A DNA stretch of 6,571 bases from Tannerella sp. (GTDB lineage Bacteria; Bacteroidota; Bacteroidia; Bacteroidales; Tannerellaceae). Shown in pieces: positions 1 to 6,571 of this stretch. Location of the stretch: positions 1-6,571 of the forward strand of contig JAITDQ010000148.1 of the NCBI GenBank assembly GCA_031282485.1. Direction: 5' to 3'. Position numbers and translations under genes: made by a program. The first letter of the stretch is position 1. The number at the start of each line of letters is the position of its first letter. The notes below the pieces were generated by a model. The model was not told the DNA's origin, ran no database searches, and worked only from the letters and a program-made list of their open reading frames with translations.

Positions 1-3000
1 CGGGGCTTCATGTGGTTCGGTACGGAAAACGGACTGAGCCGTTTTGACGGCCGTTCTTTTAAAAATTTCAGGTCGGTGTACGGCGATTCTGCGTCTTTGG
101 GTAATAATTATGTCTATGCGTTATATGAAGATATGCAATGCCGGCTTTGGATGGGTACGGAGGATGGCGTGTATATATTCGACCCCTGTTCGGAACATTT
201 TTCATTTTTTTCGGTAGCGACATCCGATGGGACAACTGTCCGAAGTCATATAGAGAACTTAGTCGGTGATGAAAATAAAAATATATGGATTTCGACATAT
301 ACGCAGGGCGTGTTTCGGTATGATCCCGAAAAAAATACGCTCCATCAGTACTGTAACAGGATAGACAACGCCGCCGGCTCTCAGGAATCGGAGATGATAC
401 TTTCACTTTATATCGACAAACAAAATGTGGTGTGGGCGTTTCCGCAAAGAAGCCGTGGCGTTTTGAACAGATTTGACCCGGATCAAAAGAAATTTGTTCC
501 CGTGCGTTTCCGGATGAACAATGTTAATTCCGGGGATATTGGCGTTTATGCCATGCTGGAAGATTCCGGTAATAATTTCTGGTTAGGCACATGGAACCAT
601 GGATTGTGCAGATTTGACAGGAATACGGGAGAACTTCAGGCGTTCCTGATGCCCGGAAGTCCTGACGGAATATCGCATATACATGAAATTACCGAGTATG
701 ACGCAAATACACTCCTTATCGGCTCGGATGACGGATTAGCCATATTCAACACCTTGACGCATGAAACGGAACTGATTACAAAATCCGAATTGCAAAGCAA
801 CGCGTTGTCGGATAAATTCATATACCCCATATACAAAGACGCGGAAGGAGGCTTATGGATAGGCACATACTACGGAGGGGTAAATTATGCGCCGCCTGCA
901 AGAGGCGATATTTCCGGATATTCTCATTCAAGATACAGCAATTCGGTAGGAGGGAATATTGTCAGTTGTTTTTGTGAAGACAGTAAGGGGAATGTTTGGA
1001 TCGGTTCGGACGACGGCGGACTGTCATGTTTCAATCCCGAAACGAAAACTTTTCGGAACTACATGCCTTCGAAAAACCCAAACAGCCTTTCTTACTGTAA
1101 TATTCATGCGCTGTGTTTTTATGACGACAATATATTGTGGATTGGCACGTATTCGGGAGGACTGAATGTGCTGGATATCCGGGAGAATACTTTTAAACAC
1201 TACTATGCCGGGACGGACGATACGGTTTCGTTATATGATAACAGCGTATATTCCATTTATAAGGACGGCGATGATATGTGGGTGGGCACGATGAAAGGTA
1301 TATGCCTGTATAATCCCCGGAAAGATAATTTTATCAGGAAAAAAACCGTCGGGACAACAGTTGTTGATATGACCGGCGATGCGGATAATATCTGGTTTGC
1401 TACGTTGGGCATGGGATTGTTCCGATATGATAAAGTCGAAAACAGTTGGCGTCATTATGCGCATAATCCCGGCGATGCGGCCTCCATACCTGATAACCAG
1501 ATCAGTACTGTTTTTCTGGATGATGCCGGCAAATTGTGGATTGGTACGGATAACGGATTAGCCTTTTACGAAAAGGATAATGACACATTTACGACTCTTC
1601 CCTTAGACAGGGACAATAATATTATCAATTATTCGGTAAAAGTAAATAACAGATTATGGCTGACTACCGGAAACGGACTTATCAACTATAATATTCAGGA
1701 TGGAAGTATAAAGAATTTCTATAAAAGCGACGGGCTTCAAAGCGACCGGTTTAATAAGAATGCCGGATTATTGAGCCGGTCGGGCGGTTTATATCTGGGC
1801 ACTACAAACGGATTTAATATCATCAATCCGGATGCTATTTCGAATAACAGCCATATACCGTCTGTTTATATTACCAATATTCAGGTTTTCAACAAGGATC
1901 TGGAAGTTGACGCTAAGGGTTTGCTGAGGCAATCCGCACTTTTTGCGGACAAAATTGAATTATCGTACAAAGAAAATGTTTTCAGTATAGAATATGTGGC
2001 TCTCAGTTATGATTCGCCTTATAAGAACCGGTATAAATACAAACTGGACGGTTTCGATAAAGACTGGAACATTGTCGGCAACCAGCAAAAAGCGACATAT
2101 ACGAGTTTGCCGGCGGGGAAATACGTTTTCCATGTTACCGGCAGTAATAATGACGGGGTATGGAATGAACGGGGTGCAAGCCTTACCATTATCATACATC
2201 CGCCTTTCTGGCGGACAACGTGGGCATATTTATTATATTGTATAGCCGTACTCGGCACATTGGGATTAATCATTCGTCAAATACGCCAAAAAACGGAAAA
2301 AAGGCATAAGGCACGCATGCAACAGCTGAAAACCGAAAAAGACAGGGAATTGCACGATGCTAAAATAAATTTTTTCACGCTCGTTGCGCATGAAATACGT
2401 ACCCCCGTAACGCTGATAATAAGTCCTCTCGAAAAAATAATGGATAACATACGGGATGTACCGGATTTCATACGTGAAAACTTGCAGGTTATTGACCGGA
2501 ACAGTCAGCGCCTGTTGTCTTTGGTTAACCAGTTGCTTGATTTTCGTAAGGCGGAGGAAAAGGCTTTTATCATTAAGTTCGCATCCTGTAATATATATGA
2601 GCTTGTCAGGAATGTTTACGACCGTTTCGAACCGATGGTCGTGCAAAAAAATATAACATTCTCGCTTGAAATGGACGACAGGGAAACCGAAGCCGTCGTC
2701 GATGCCGAAGCATTCACCAAAATATTAAGCAACCTGTTGACAAACGCATTGAAATATACGAAAGATGCAATAACGATTCATGTTGCATCCGACCGGCGTA
2801 ATATAATTGTAAAAGTTACCGATAACGGAGTGGGCATAGAGGAAAAAAATCAACAGGAGGTGTTTCGCCCGTTTTACCAGGTCGCACAAAATCAAAAGTC
2901 GGGCACAGGTATCGGACTGTCGCTTGTCAAACTGCTTGTCGATGCTCATAACGGGATGATTGAGATCGACAGCAAACCGGACTGTTTTACGACATTTACC

Positions 3001-3873
3001 GTCACATTGCCGCTCATGCAAGCTGATTTTGCACCGTCGGATTTGCCCGACCTTGAGAGTGAGTCTCCTTTCCCGGAAGACGTTTCAAAGAAAGAATCCC
3101 GGACAGATTGCGTGAATAAACCCACATTATTAATAATAGAAGACAATACCGACATGCGCAGATTCCTGTGTAAAAGCCTGCAGGACGAATACGCGACGGC
3201 TGAGGCGAAAAACGGAAAGGAGGGCTTGGCGATACTTAGCCGGCAAATGGTCGATGTAATGATTGCCGATATTATGATGCCCGTTATGGACGGTTTTGCT
3301 TTTACCCGCGAAGTAAAGGAAAACGTCGAATTTAGCCATATACCCTTAATCCTGCTTACGGCCAGGACAGACAGGGATTCCAAGGTTGAAGGCATGAAAA
3401 CCGGAGCGGACGCATATATCGAAAAACCGTTTTCGATACATCTGCTCCGGGCGCAGATAGAAAATCTTTTGGAATCACGCAGGAAACTGCGGAAAAAGTT
3501 CTCCGAAACACCGTTTATCTCCATAAACAGCGTGACGGAAAACAAAGCGGACAAACAGTTTCTGACGAATATGAACAAATTGATTGAAGATAATATCTCA
3601 AACTCCGATTTCTCGGTCGATGAGCTTGCCGTAAAATTATTCATCAGCCGGTCGGGACTGTTTGCCAAAATGAAATCGCTTACAGGAATGACGCCCAATG
3701 AATTTATCCAGTTAATACGTCTAAGAAAAGCGGCCGAGTTATTATCCCGGAAAGAATTAAGGATAAATGAGGTTTGCTATCAGGTAGGGTTTAACAACCC
3801 GTCCTACTTTACAAAATGTTTCCAGAAACAGTTCGGAATGTTGCCGAAAGACTATATTAATCAGAAAAAATAA
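1..3873 (+). CDS. Hybrid two-component system sensor/regulator (HTCS), 5' end cut off by window
   Basis: One-protein signal transduction system: an outer sensor binds a ligand, the kinase autophosphorylates, and the fused AraC domain regulates transcription. The frame is open from base 1; numbering here starts at the Met at base 10, which is internal because the preceding codons (Arg-Gly-Phe) continue the first propeller motif. About 50-60 residues including the signal peptide are probably missing. Domains: 14 Reg_prop blades (2-607), Y_Y_Y domain (about 655-730), membrane helix (about 737-755), short coiled linker, HisKA with phospho-acceptor His794 in HEIRTP, HATPase_c with N box (Asn908, Asn912), G1 (DNGVG, 938-942), F box (FRPFY, 952-956) and G2 (GTGIGL, 965-970). 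The receiver has Glu1044/Asp1045, phospho-acceptor Asp1087, Thr1117 and Lys1139. The AraC HTH_18 domain spans about 1200-1283. All catalytic residues are intact, so it should be functional. In Bacteroidota such proteins usually control glycan utilisation loci; the ligand here is not predictable. No convincing terminator follows the stop. Confidence 0.97.
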   Translation, partial: RGFMWFGTENGLSRFDGRSFKNFRSVYGDSASLGNNYVYALYEDMQCRLWMGTEDGVYIFDPCSEHFSFFSVATSDGTTVRSHIENLVGDENKNIWISTYTQGVFRYDPEKNTLHQYCNRIDNAAGSQESEMILSLYIDKQNVVWAFPQRSRGVLNRFDPDQKKFVPVRFRMNNVNSGDIGVYAMLEDSGNNFWLGTWNHGLCRFDRNTGELQAFLMPGSPDGISHIHEITEYDANTLLIGSDDGLAIFNTLTHETELITKSELQSNALSDKFIYPIYKDAEGGLWIGTYYGGVNYAPPARGDISGYSHSRYSNSVGGNIVSCFCEDSKGNVWIGSDDGGLSCFNPETKTFRNYMPSKNPNSLSYCNIHALCFYDDNILWIGTYSGGLNVLDIRENTFKHYYAGTDDTVSLYDNSVYSIYKDGDDMWVGTMKGICLYNPRKDNFIRKKTVGTTVVDMTGDADNIWFATLGMGLFRYDKVENSWRHYAHNPGDAASIPDNQISTVFLDDAGKLWIGTDNGLAFYEKDNDTFTTLPLDRDNNIINYSVKVNNRLWLTTGNGLINYNIQDGSIKNFYKSDGLQSDRFNKNAGLLSRSGGLYLGTTNGFNIINPDAISNNSHIPSVYITNIQVFNKDLEVDAKGLLRQSALFADKIELSYKENVFSIEYVALSYDSPYKNRYKYKLDGFDKDWNIVGNQQKATYTSLPAGKYVFHVTGSNNDGVWNERGASLTIIIHPPFWRTTWAYLLYCIAVLGTLGLIIRQIRQKTEKRHKARMQQLKTEKDRELHDAKINFFTLVAHEIRTPVTLIISPLEKIMDNIRDVPDFIRENLQVIDRNSQRLLSLVNQLLDFRKAEEKAFIIKFASCNIYELVRNVYDRFEPMVVQKNITFSLEMDDRETEAVVDAEAFTKILSNLLTNALKYTKDAITIHVASDRRNIIVKVTDNGVGIEEKNQQEVFRPFYQVAQNQKSGTGIGLSLVKLLVDAHNGMIEIDSKPDCFTTFTVTLPLMQADFAPSDLPDLESESPFPEDVSKKESRTDCVNKPTLLIIEDNTDMRRFLCKSLQDEYATAEAKNGKEGLAILSRQMVDVMIADIMMPVMDGFAFTREVKENVEFSHIPLILLTARTDRDSKVEGMKTGADAYIEKPFSIHLLRAQIENLLESRRKLRKKFSETPFISINSVTENKADKQFLTNMNKLIEDNISNSDFSVDELAVKLFISRSGLFAKMKSLTGMTPNEFIQLIRLRKAAELLSRKELRINEVCYQVGFNNPSYFTKCFQKQFGMLPKDYINQKK
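13..1830 (+). repeat. Fourteen beta-propeller blade repeats (Reg_prop) inside the HTCS sensor
   Basis: Protein-level tandem repeat of the form W-[IVLM]-G-T-x(2-4)-G-[LV]-x-x-[FY]-[DN]. The lead aromatic or equivalent lies at residues 2, 47, 93, 142, 191, 236, 283, 330, 377, 424, 462, 510, 550 and 595 (Met at base 10 = 1). The step is 38-49 residues, and exactly 47 for four consecutive steps in the middle. Fourteen motifs fit the known HTCS sensor architecture of two seven-bladed propellers in tandem. Blade 6 has Leu instead of Trp (LLIGSDDG) and blade 4 is degenerate (WAFPQRSRG). The DNA itself is not obviously repetitive; only the protein pattern is. Confidence 0.85.
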
Positions 3874-3947
3874 TCCAATCTGTCGCACCGTGGACTATTC
3901 TTTTATACAAATAGACTTTTGTGTCATCCGGGAATATAACCTTGTTT

Positions 3948-3955
3948 TATATTTG
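3948..3955 (+). promoter_or_regulatory. Candidate Bacteroidota -7 promoter element for the peptidase genes
   Basis: TATATTTG matches the Bacteroidota -7 consensus TAnnTTTG exactly. It lies 54 bases before the aminopeptidase start, implying a leader of roughly 45-50 bases. The usual -33 TTTG partner is not at the expected distance: the nearest upstream TTTG (3918-3921) is 26 bases away instead of about 19-21. The rest of the 136-base gap (3874-4009) is AT-rich and shows no clear terminator, RNA gene or operator. Transcription from here would cover both the aminopeptidase and the lipoprotein gene. Confidence 0.4.
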
Positions 3956-4009
3956 CAGCATATTTGACTGTCGCCTGATAAAAAAAACAATAACATTAAA
4001 ATATCGAAT

Positions 4010-5398
4010 ATGTTTGCAAAAGAGACTTATATCAACAGGAGGAACCGGCTGAAAACAACGCTTGGAAAAGGCGTATTGCTGTTTTTGGGCAACGATGAAT
4101 GTGGGATGAATTATGAGGACAACACGTATGATTTCCGGCAGGATTCGACATTCCTCTACTTTTTCGGCCTGTCATACGCCGGACTGGCGGCTGTAATTAA
4201 TATCGACGATGATGACACTATCATTTTCGGCGATGAAATATCTATTGATCATATTGTCTGGATGGGCACCCAGCCCACGCTCAGGGAAAAAAGCGAATCG
4301 GTAGGGGTGAACCAAACGATGCCGGCCGGGAAACTGCATGATTACCTTTCGGCGGCAATCGGGAAAGGTCAAACCGTCCATTTCCTGCCTCCTTATCGCG
4401 CCGAACACAGGTTGAAACTCCGGGCGTGGCTCGAACTTGACTTGTCCGGACGGACGCCTTCGCTTGATTTTATCAAAGCAGTCGTAAACATGCGCAACTA
4501 TAAAACGGATGAGGAAATAGCCGAGATAGAAAAAGCCTGCAACATCACGGCCGATATGCATATCGCAGCAATGACGGCCGTCCGCGTGGGGATGAAAGAA
4601 TATGAAGTGGCGGGAATTATTTCCGATGTAGCGTTATCGTCGGGCGGCAGGCTTGCCTTCCCGACGATTGCGACCGTGAACGGACAAATCTTGCATAATC
4701 ATTATCACGGGAATACGGTTAAGGAAGGCGATATGTTCCTCGTTGACGCCGGCGCCGAAACGCCGATGGGGTATGCCGGCGACATGTCATCGACGATTCC
4801 GGCGGGTAAGCAATTCACCTCACGCCAGAAAGACGTTTACGACATCCAGGTCGCTTCCCACCGTGCGGCTGTCGAAGCGTTGCGCCCGGGTGTGTTTTTC
4901 AGTGACGTATATGATTTGTCGGCCAAAGTGATATGCGAAGGCATGAAATCGCTCGGCGTCATGAAGGGCGACAGCGAAGAGGCTGTCCGCCAAGGTGCGC
5001 ACGCCATGTTTTTCCCCTGTGGACTGGGACACATGATGGGACTTGATGTACATGATATGGAAAACCTGGGAGAAATATGGGTCGGCTACGACGGCGTGCC
5101 CAAAAGCGTACAGTTCGGACGCAAATCCCTGCGCCTCGCACGCAAGCTGGAACCGGGCTTCGTCCTGACAATCGAACCGGGAATCTATTTCATCCCCGAA
5201 CTGATCGATTCGTGGAAAGCGGAACATAAATTCACCGATTTTATCCGTTATGACAGGCTGGAGGCGTACCGCGATTTCGGCGGATTGCGTAACGAAGAAG
5301 ATTATCTCATCACCGCCGGCGGCGCCCGCATGTTAGGCAAAAAAATCCCCCTGACAACGGACGAAGTGGAAGGCTTGAGGGCTTTCGACCGAATGTAA
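4010..5398 (+). CDS. pepP: Aminopeptidase P family protein (Xaa-Pro aminopeptidase, M24)
   Basis: Dinuclear-metal aminopeptidase that removes an N-terminal residue preceding proline. It has no signal peptide or membrane segment, so it should act in the cytoplasm in the last steps of peptide breakdown. At 462 residues it has the normal length of the family. Residues about 5-140 form the AMP_N (creatinase-like) domain with the typical FRQDSTFLYFFG segment (42-53). Residues about 170-440 form the M24 pita-bread catalytic domain. By family alignment the five metal ligands are present: Asp246 (VDAGAE), Asp258 (AGDMSST), His341 (GLGHMMG), Glu389 (TIEPG) and Glu429 (LRNEED). His348 and the His cluster at 229-233 match other conserved active-site histidines. 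The start MFAKETY fits relatives and follows an A-rich leader without a strong Shine-Dalgarno. The stop codon shares a base with an upstream ATG of the next gene (TAATG), so co-transcription is likely. The gene symbol rests on family resemblance; substrate preference is inferred. Confidence 0.94.
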   Translation: MFAKETYINRRNRLKTTLGKGVLLFLGNDECGMNYEDNTYDFRQDSTFLYFFGLSYAGLAAVINIDDDDTIIFGDEISIDHIVWMGTQPTLREKSESVGVNQTMPAGKLHDYLSAAIGKGQTVHFLPPYRAEHRLKLRAWLELDLSGRTPSLDFIKAVVNMRNYKTDEEIAEIEKACNITADMHIAAMTAVRVGMKEYEVAGIISDVALSSGGRLAFPTIATVNGQILHNHYHGNTVKEGDMFLVDAGAETPMGYAGDMSSTIPAGKQFTSRQKDVYDIQVASHRAAVEALRPGVFFSDVYDLSAKVICEGMKSLGVMKGDSEEAVRQGAHAMFFPCGLGHMMGLDVHDMENLGEIWVGYDGVPKSVQFGRKSLRLARKLEPGFVLTIEPGIYFIPELIDSWKAEHKFTDFIRYDRLEAYRDFGGLRNEEDYLITAGGARMLGKKIPLTTDEVEGLRAFDRM

Positions 5399-5427
5399 TG
5401 TTAATTCACAATATAAATAAAGAGCAA

Positions 5428-6300
5428 ATGAAAAAAGTATTTTATTTTCAGATTTTAGCTTTCGTAATGATTGGCTGTAATAAACCCGTTAATACTTCGA
5501 CATCCTGTTGCGGAGAAGGAAGTGTTAATAAACTGGCCGTACTGATTGACACTCCTGAGATTTGCGCTCCTCCTGCGGAACTGAATCTTGATTCGTTTTA
5601 CAGGAAATATATGAGTGTAAACGGCATTCATGTTGTCAGTTCATGGCGTGTGCCGGATTCCTGTTTTTATGCGGCTTATATAACGATTAAAGCCATGACG
5701 GAAGCGCTCTCGAAGGAAGTTTTGGATACGCTTGCAGCCAAAAATACACGCATCGGGATTATGGCACGCTACGAGGGTACGACGGATATACCGGAACATG
5801 CTTACTTAGCGGCAGATACATCCCTGAACTGGGATTTGCGTGCACGCGGGCTTGGCGGCTCGCCCGGGAATCCTTTCTCTACCTGCGCCGAAGAAAATAT
5901 CCTGGCATACCAGATAGATAAATATCATGCCGAAGACATCCTGATACATGAGTTTTCACATACCATTCATGGCGCCGGAATCCTTTCGATTTATCCCGGT
6001 TTTAACCGCGAACTGCAGGCCTCGCTCGACGCGGCTCTGGCTAAAGGACGCTGGAAAAATGTATATGCCGCCACGAATATCGAGGAATACTGGGCCGAAG
6101 GCGTGCAGAACTGGTTCAACGTGAATGCCGAAGTAGATAACGACGACGGGGACGGTAAACATAACAAAATCAATACGCGCGAAGAAATGAAACGCTACGA
6201 TCCGGGACTGTACGAAATCATTTCACGCTTCTTTCCCGAAGTTGAAGAACAAATCAGCCGCCACAAGAAAGTCAACCTGTACGACTGGAAGGACGACTGA
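5428..6300 (+). CDS. Putative zinc metallopeptidase lipoprotein (HExxH, gluzincin-like), uncharacterised
   Basis: 290-residue predicted lipoprotein. The N-terminus MKKVFYFQILAFVMIGC is a short signal peptide with a lipobox and lipidated Cys17. Residues after the Cys (NKPVNTST) lack the acidic surface-export signal known in Bacteroides, so a periplasm-facing anchor is the simpler inference. A frame-consistent ATG at 5398 would add ten polar residues before the signal peptide and is disfavoured. The catalytic signature is HEFSH (His174, Glu175, His178), with a further His181. About 40 residues later comes NIEEYWAEG (218-225), where one of Glu219, Glu220 or Glu224 is the likely third zinc ligand, as in gluzincins. 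Before the motif is a Gly-rich stretch and CAEEN (153-157); after it WF (229-230), a DNDDGDG loop (237-243) and NTREE...YDPGL. This layout resembles a widespread uncharacterised family I cannot name. Peptidase activity is inferred from the motif only; the substrate is unknown. It lies 29 bases after the aminopeptidase stop, same strand, suggesting an operon. Confidence 0.85.
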   Translation: MKKVFYFQILAFVMIGCNKPVNTSTSCCGEGSVNKLAVLIDTPEICAPPAELNLDSFYRKYMSVNGIHVVSSWRVPDSCFYAAYITIKAMTEALSKEVLDTLAAKNTRIGIMARYEGTTDIPEHAYLAADTSLNWDLRARGLGGSPGNPFSTCAEENILAYQIDKYHAEDILIHEFSHTIHGAGILSIYPGFNRELQASLDAALAKGRWKNVYAATNIEEYWAEGVQNWFNVNAEVDNDDGDGKHNKINTREEMKRYDPGLYEIISRFFPEVEEQISRHKKVNLYDWKDD

Positions 6301-6309
6301 CGGTTAAGT

Positions 6310-6330
6310 AAAAAAAACCGTTTGTCGGTT
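6310..6330 (-). terminator. Candidate intrinsic terminator of the convergent activase gene
   Basis: On the minus strand this reads AACCG-ACAAA-CGGTT followed directly by a run of T: a perfect five-base stem, five-base loop and at least six U residues. It begins 28 bases after the minus-strand stop codon, the right position to end that transcript. The stem is short, so strength is uncertain. On the plus strand the hairpin is not followed by U residues, so it does not clearly serve the lipoprotein gene. Confidence 0.5.
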
Positions 6331-6358
6331 CGCCGGGAGTGAATATCCTGTGTCGATA

Positions 6359-6571
6359 TCAGCCCCCGGCAGTCGCACGGATGCCGTACCGGGCGAATAT
6401 TTCCGTACAGCGTTGCAGGCTTTCCTTTGAGGGCGCGGACATTCGTATGTTGCCGGGATTGAACGCTGTGCCGAGCTTGGCGTGTTTTCCCTGCGCTATG
6501 TCATGATAGGGGAGGAGGTTTACCTCCTTTCTTGCCCAGGGCAGTCCGGCAAGGAAGGCGGCCGAGCGGGT
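6359..6571 (-). CDS. Glycyl-radical-enzyme activating protein, C-terminal fragment (gene runs off the window)
   Basis: The last 70 codons of a minus-strand gene, open to the window edge and ending in TGA at 6361-6359. The translation carries the C-terminal signature of pyruvate-formate-lyase-activase-like radical SAM proteins: VNLLPYHDIAQGKHAKLG (residues 17-34 of the fragment), then APS (46-48), a helix containing FARYGI and the terminal GG. In this family the enzyme uses a [4Fe-4S] cluster and S-adenosylmethionine to make the glycyl radical on a partner enzyme such as formate acetyltransferase, a diol dehydratase or choline lyase. The CxxxCxxC cluster motif and SAM-binding parts would be upstream, outside the window. 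The partner, normally adjacent, is also outside, so the specific substrate cannot be told. The fragment is GC-rich (128 of bases 6361-6571 by hand count, about 61%) compared with the HTCS gene. It converges on the lipoprotein gene with a 58-base gap. Confidence 0.85.
   Translation of the reverse strand, partial: TRSAAFLAGLPWARKEVNLLPYHDIAQGKHAKLGTAFNPGNIRMSAPSKESLQRCTEIFARYGIRATAGG

Noticed and set aside
10..12. ATG at base 10 as the start of the HTCS gene
   Set aside because: The codons before it (Arg-Gly-Phe) are in frame and extend the first propeller motif, and no signal peptide follows this Met. The gene begins upstream of the window.
2946..3698. A 250-codon open frame on the minus strand
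   Set aside because: It lies wholly inside the receiver and AraC coding part of the HTCS gene, whose conserved motifs are unambiguous. Its translation shows no recognisable domain and is Ser/Ile-rich as expected of an antisense shadow.
3874..3905. Terminator after the HTCS stop codon
   Set aside because: Only a three-base GTC/GAC stem around 3882-3895 is visible, and the following T-run is weak; not enough for an intrinsic terminator.
3880..3974. Direct repeat CTGTCGC at 3880-3886 and 3968-3974 as a possible operator pair
   Set aside because: A seven-base match within a 136-base gap is expected by chance about half the time, and the flanks do not match.
5947..5979. Metzincin-type zinc site (HExxHxxGxxH) in the lipoprotein
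   Set aside because: The residue at the third-His position is Gly (HEFSHTIHGAG), so the metzincin signature is not met; a downstream Glu is the more likely third ligand.

Overview
The window reads as a piece of a Bacteroidota chromosome, probably order Bacteroidales. The evidence is a one-protein hybrid two-component system of the type found mainly in that phylum, a perfect match to the Bacteroidota -7 promoter element TAnnTTTG, A-rich translation starts without a strong Shine-Dalgarno, and a short lipoprotein signal peptide. Species cannot be named from this stretch.

Layout. Bases 1-3873 (+) hold all but the N-terminal start of a hybrid two-component system (HTCS) protein: 14 beta-propeller blades, a Y_Y_Y domain, one membrane helix, histidine kinase, receiver and AraC-type DNA-binding domain. 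A 136-base gap (3874-4009) follows, with a candidate promoter. Bases 4010-5398 (+) encode a cytoplasmic aminopeptidase P (peptidase family M24) with all five metal ligands. A lipoprotein with an HExxH zinc-protease motif follows closely (5428-6300, +), almost certainly on the same transcript. The last 213 bases (6359-6571, -) are the C-terminal end of a convergent gene, recognisable as a glycyl-radical-enzyme activating protein (radical SAM). A small hairpin with a U-run at 6310-6330 fits as its terminator.

How the genes may work together. The HTCS senses a periplasmic ligand, classically an oligosaccharide, and directly activates transcription. Its target is usually an adjacent polysaccharide utilisation locus, which is not visible here and may lie upstream of base 1. 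The two downstream genes form a likely peptidase pair: an envelope-anchored putative zinc metallopeptidase and a cytoplasmic enzyme removing N-terminal residues before proline. Whether the HTCS controls them is unknown; the gap has its own promoter-like element. The activase probably belongs to a separate anaerobic-metabolism locus continuing to the right.

No dramatic new system is evident. The least understood item is the lipoprotein metallopeptidase at 5428-6300. No tRNA, rRNA, CRISPR array, insertion sequence or phage gene was seen.
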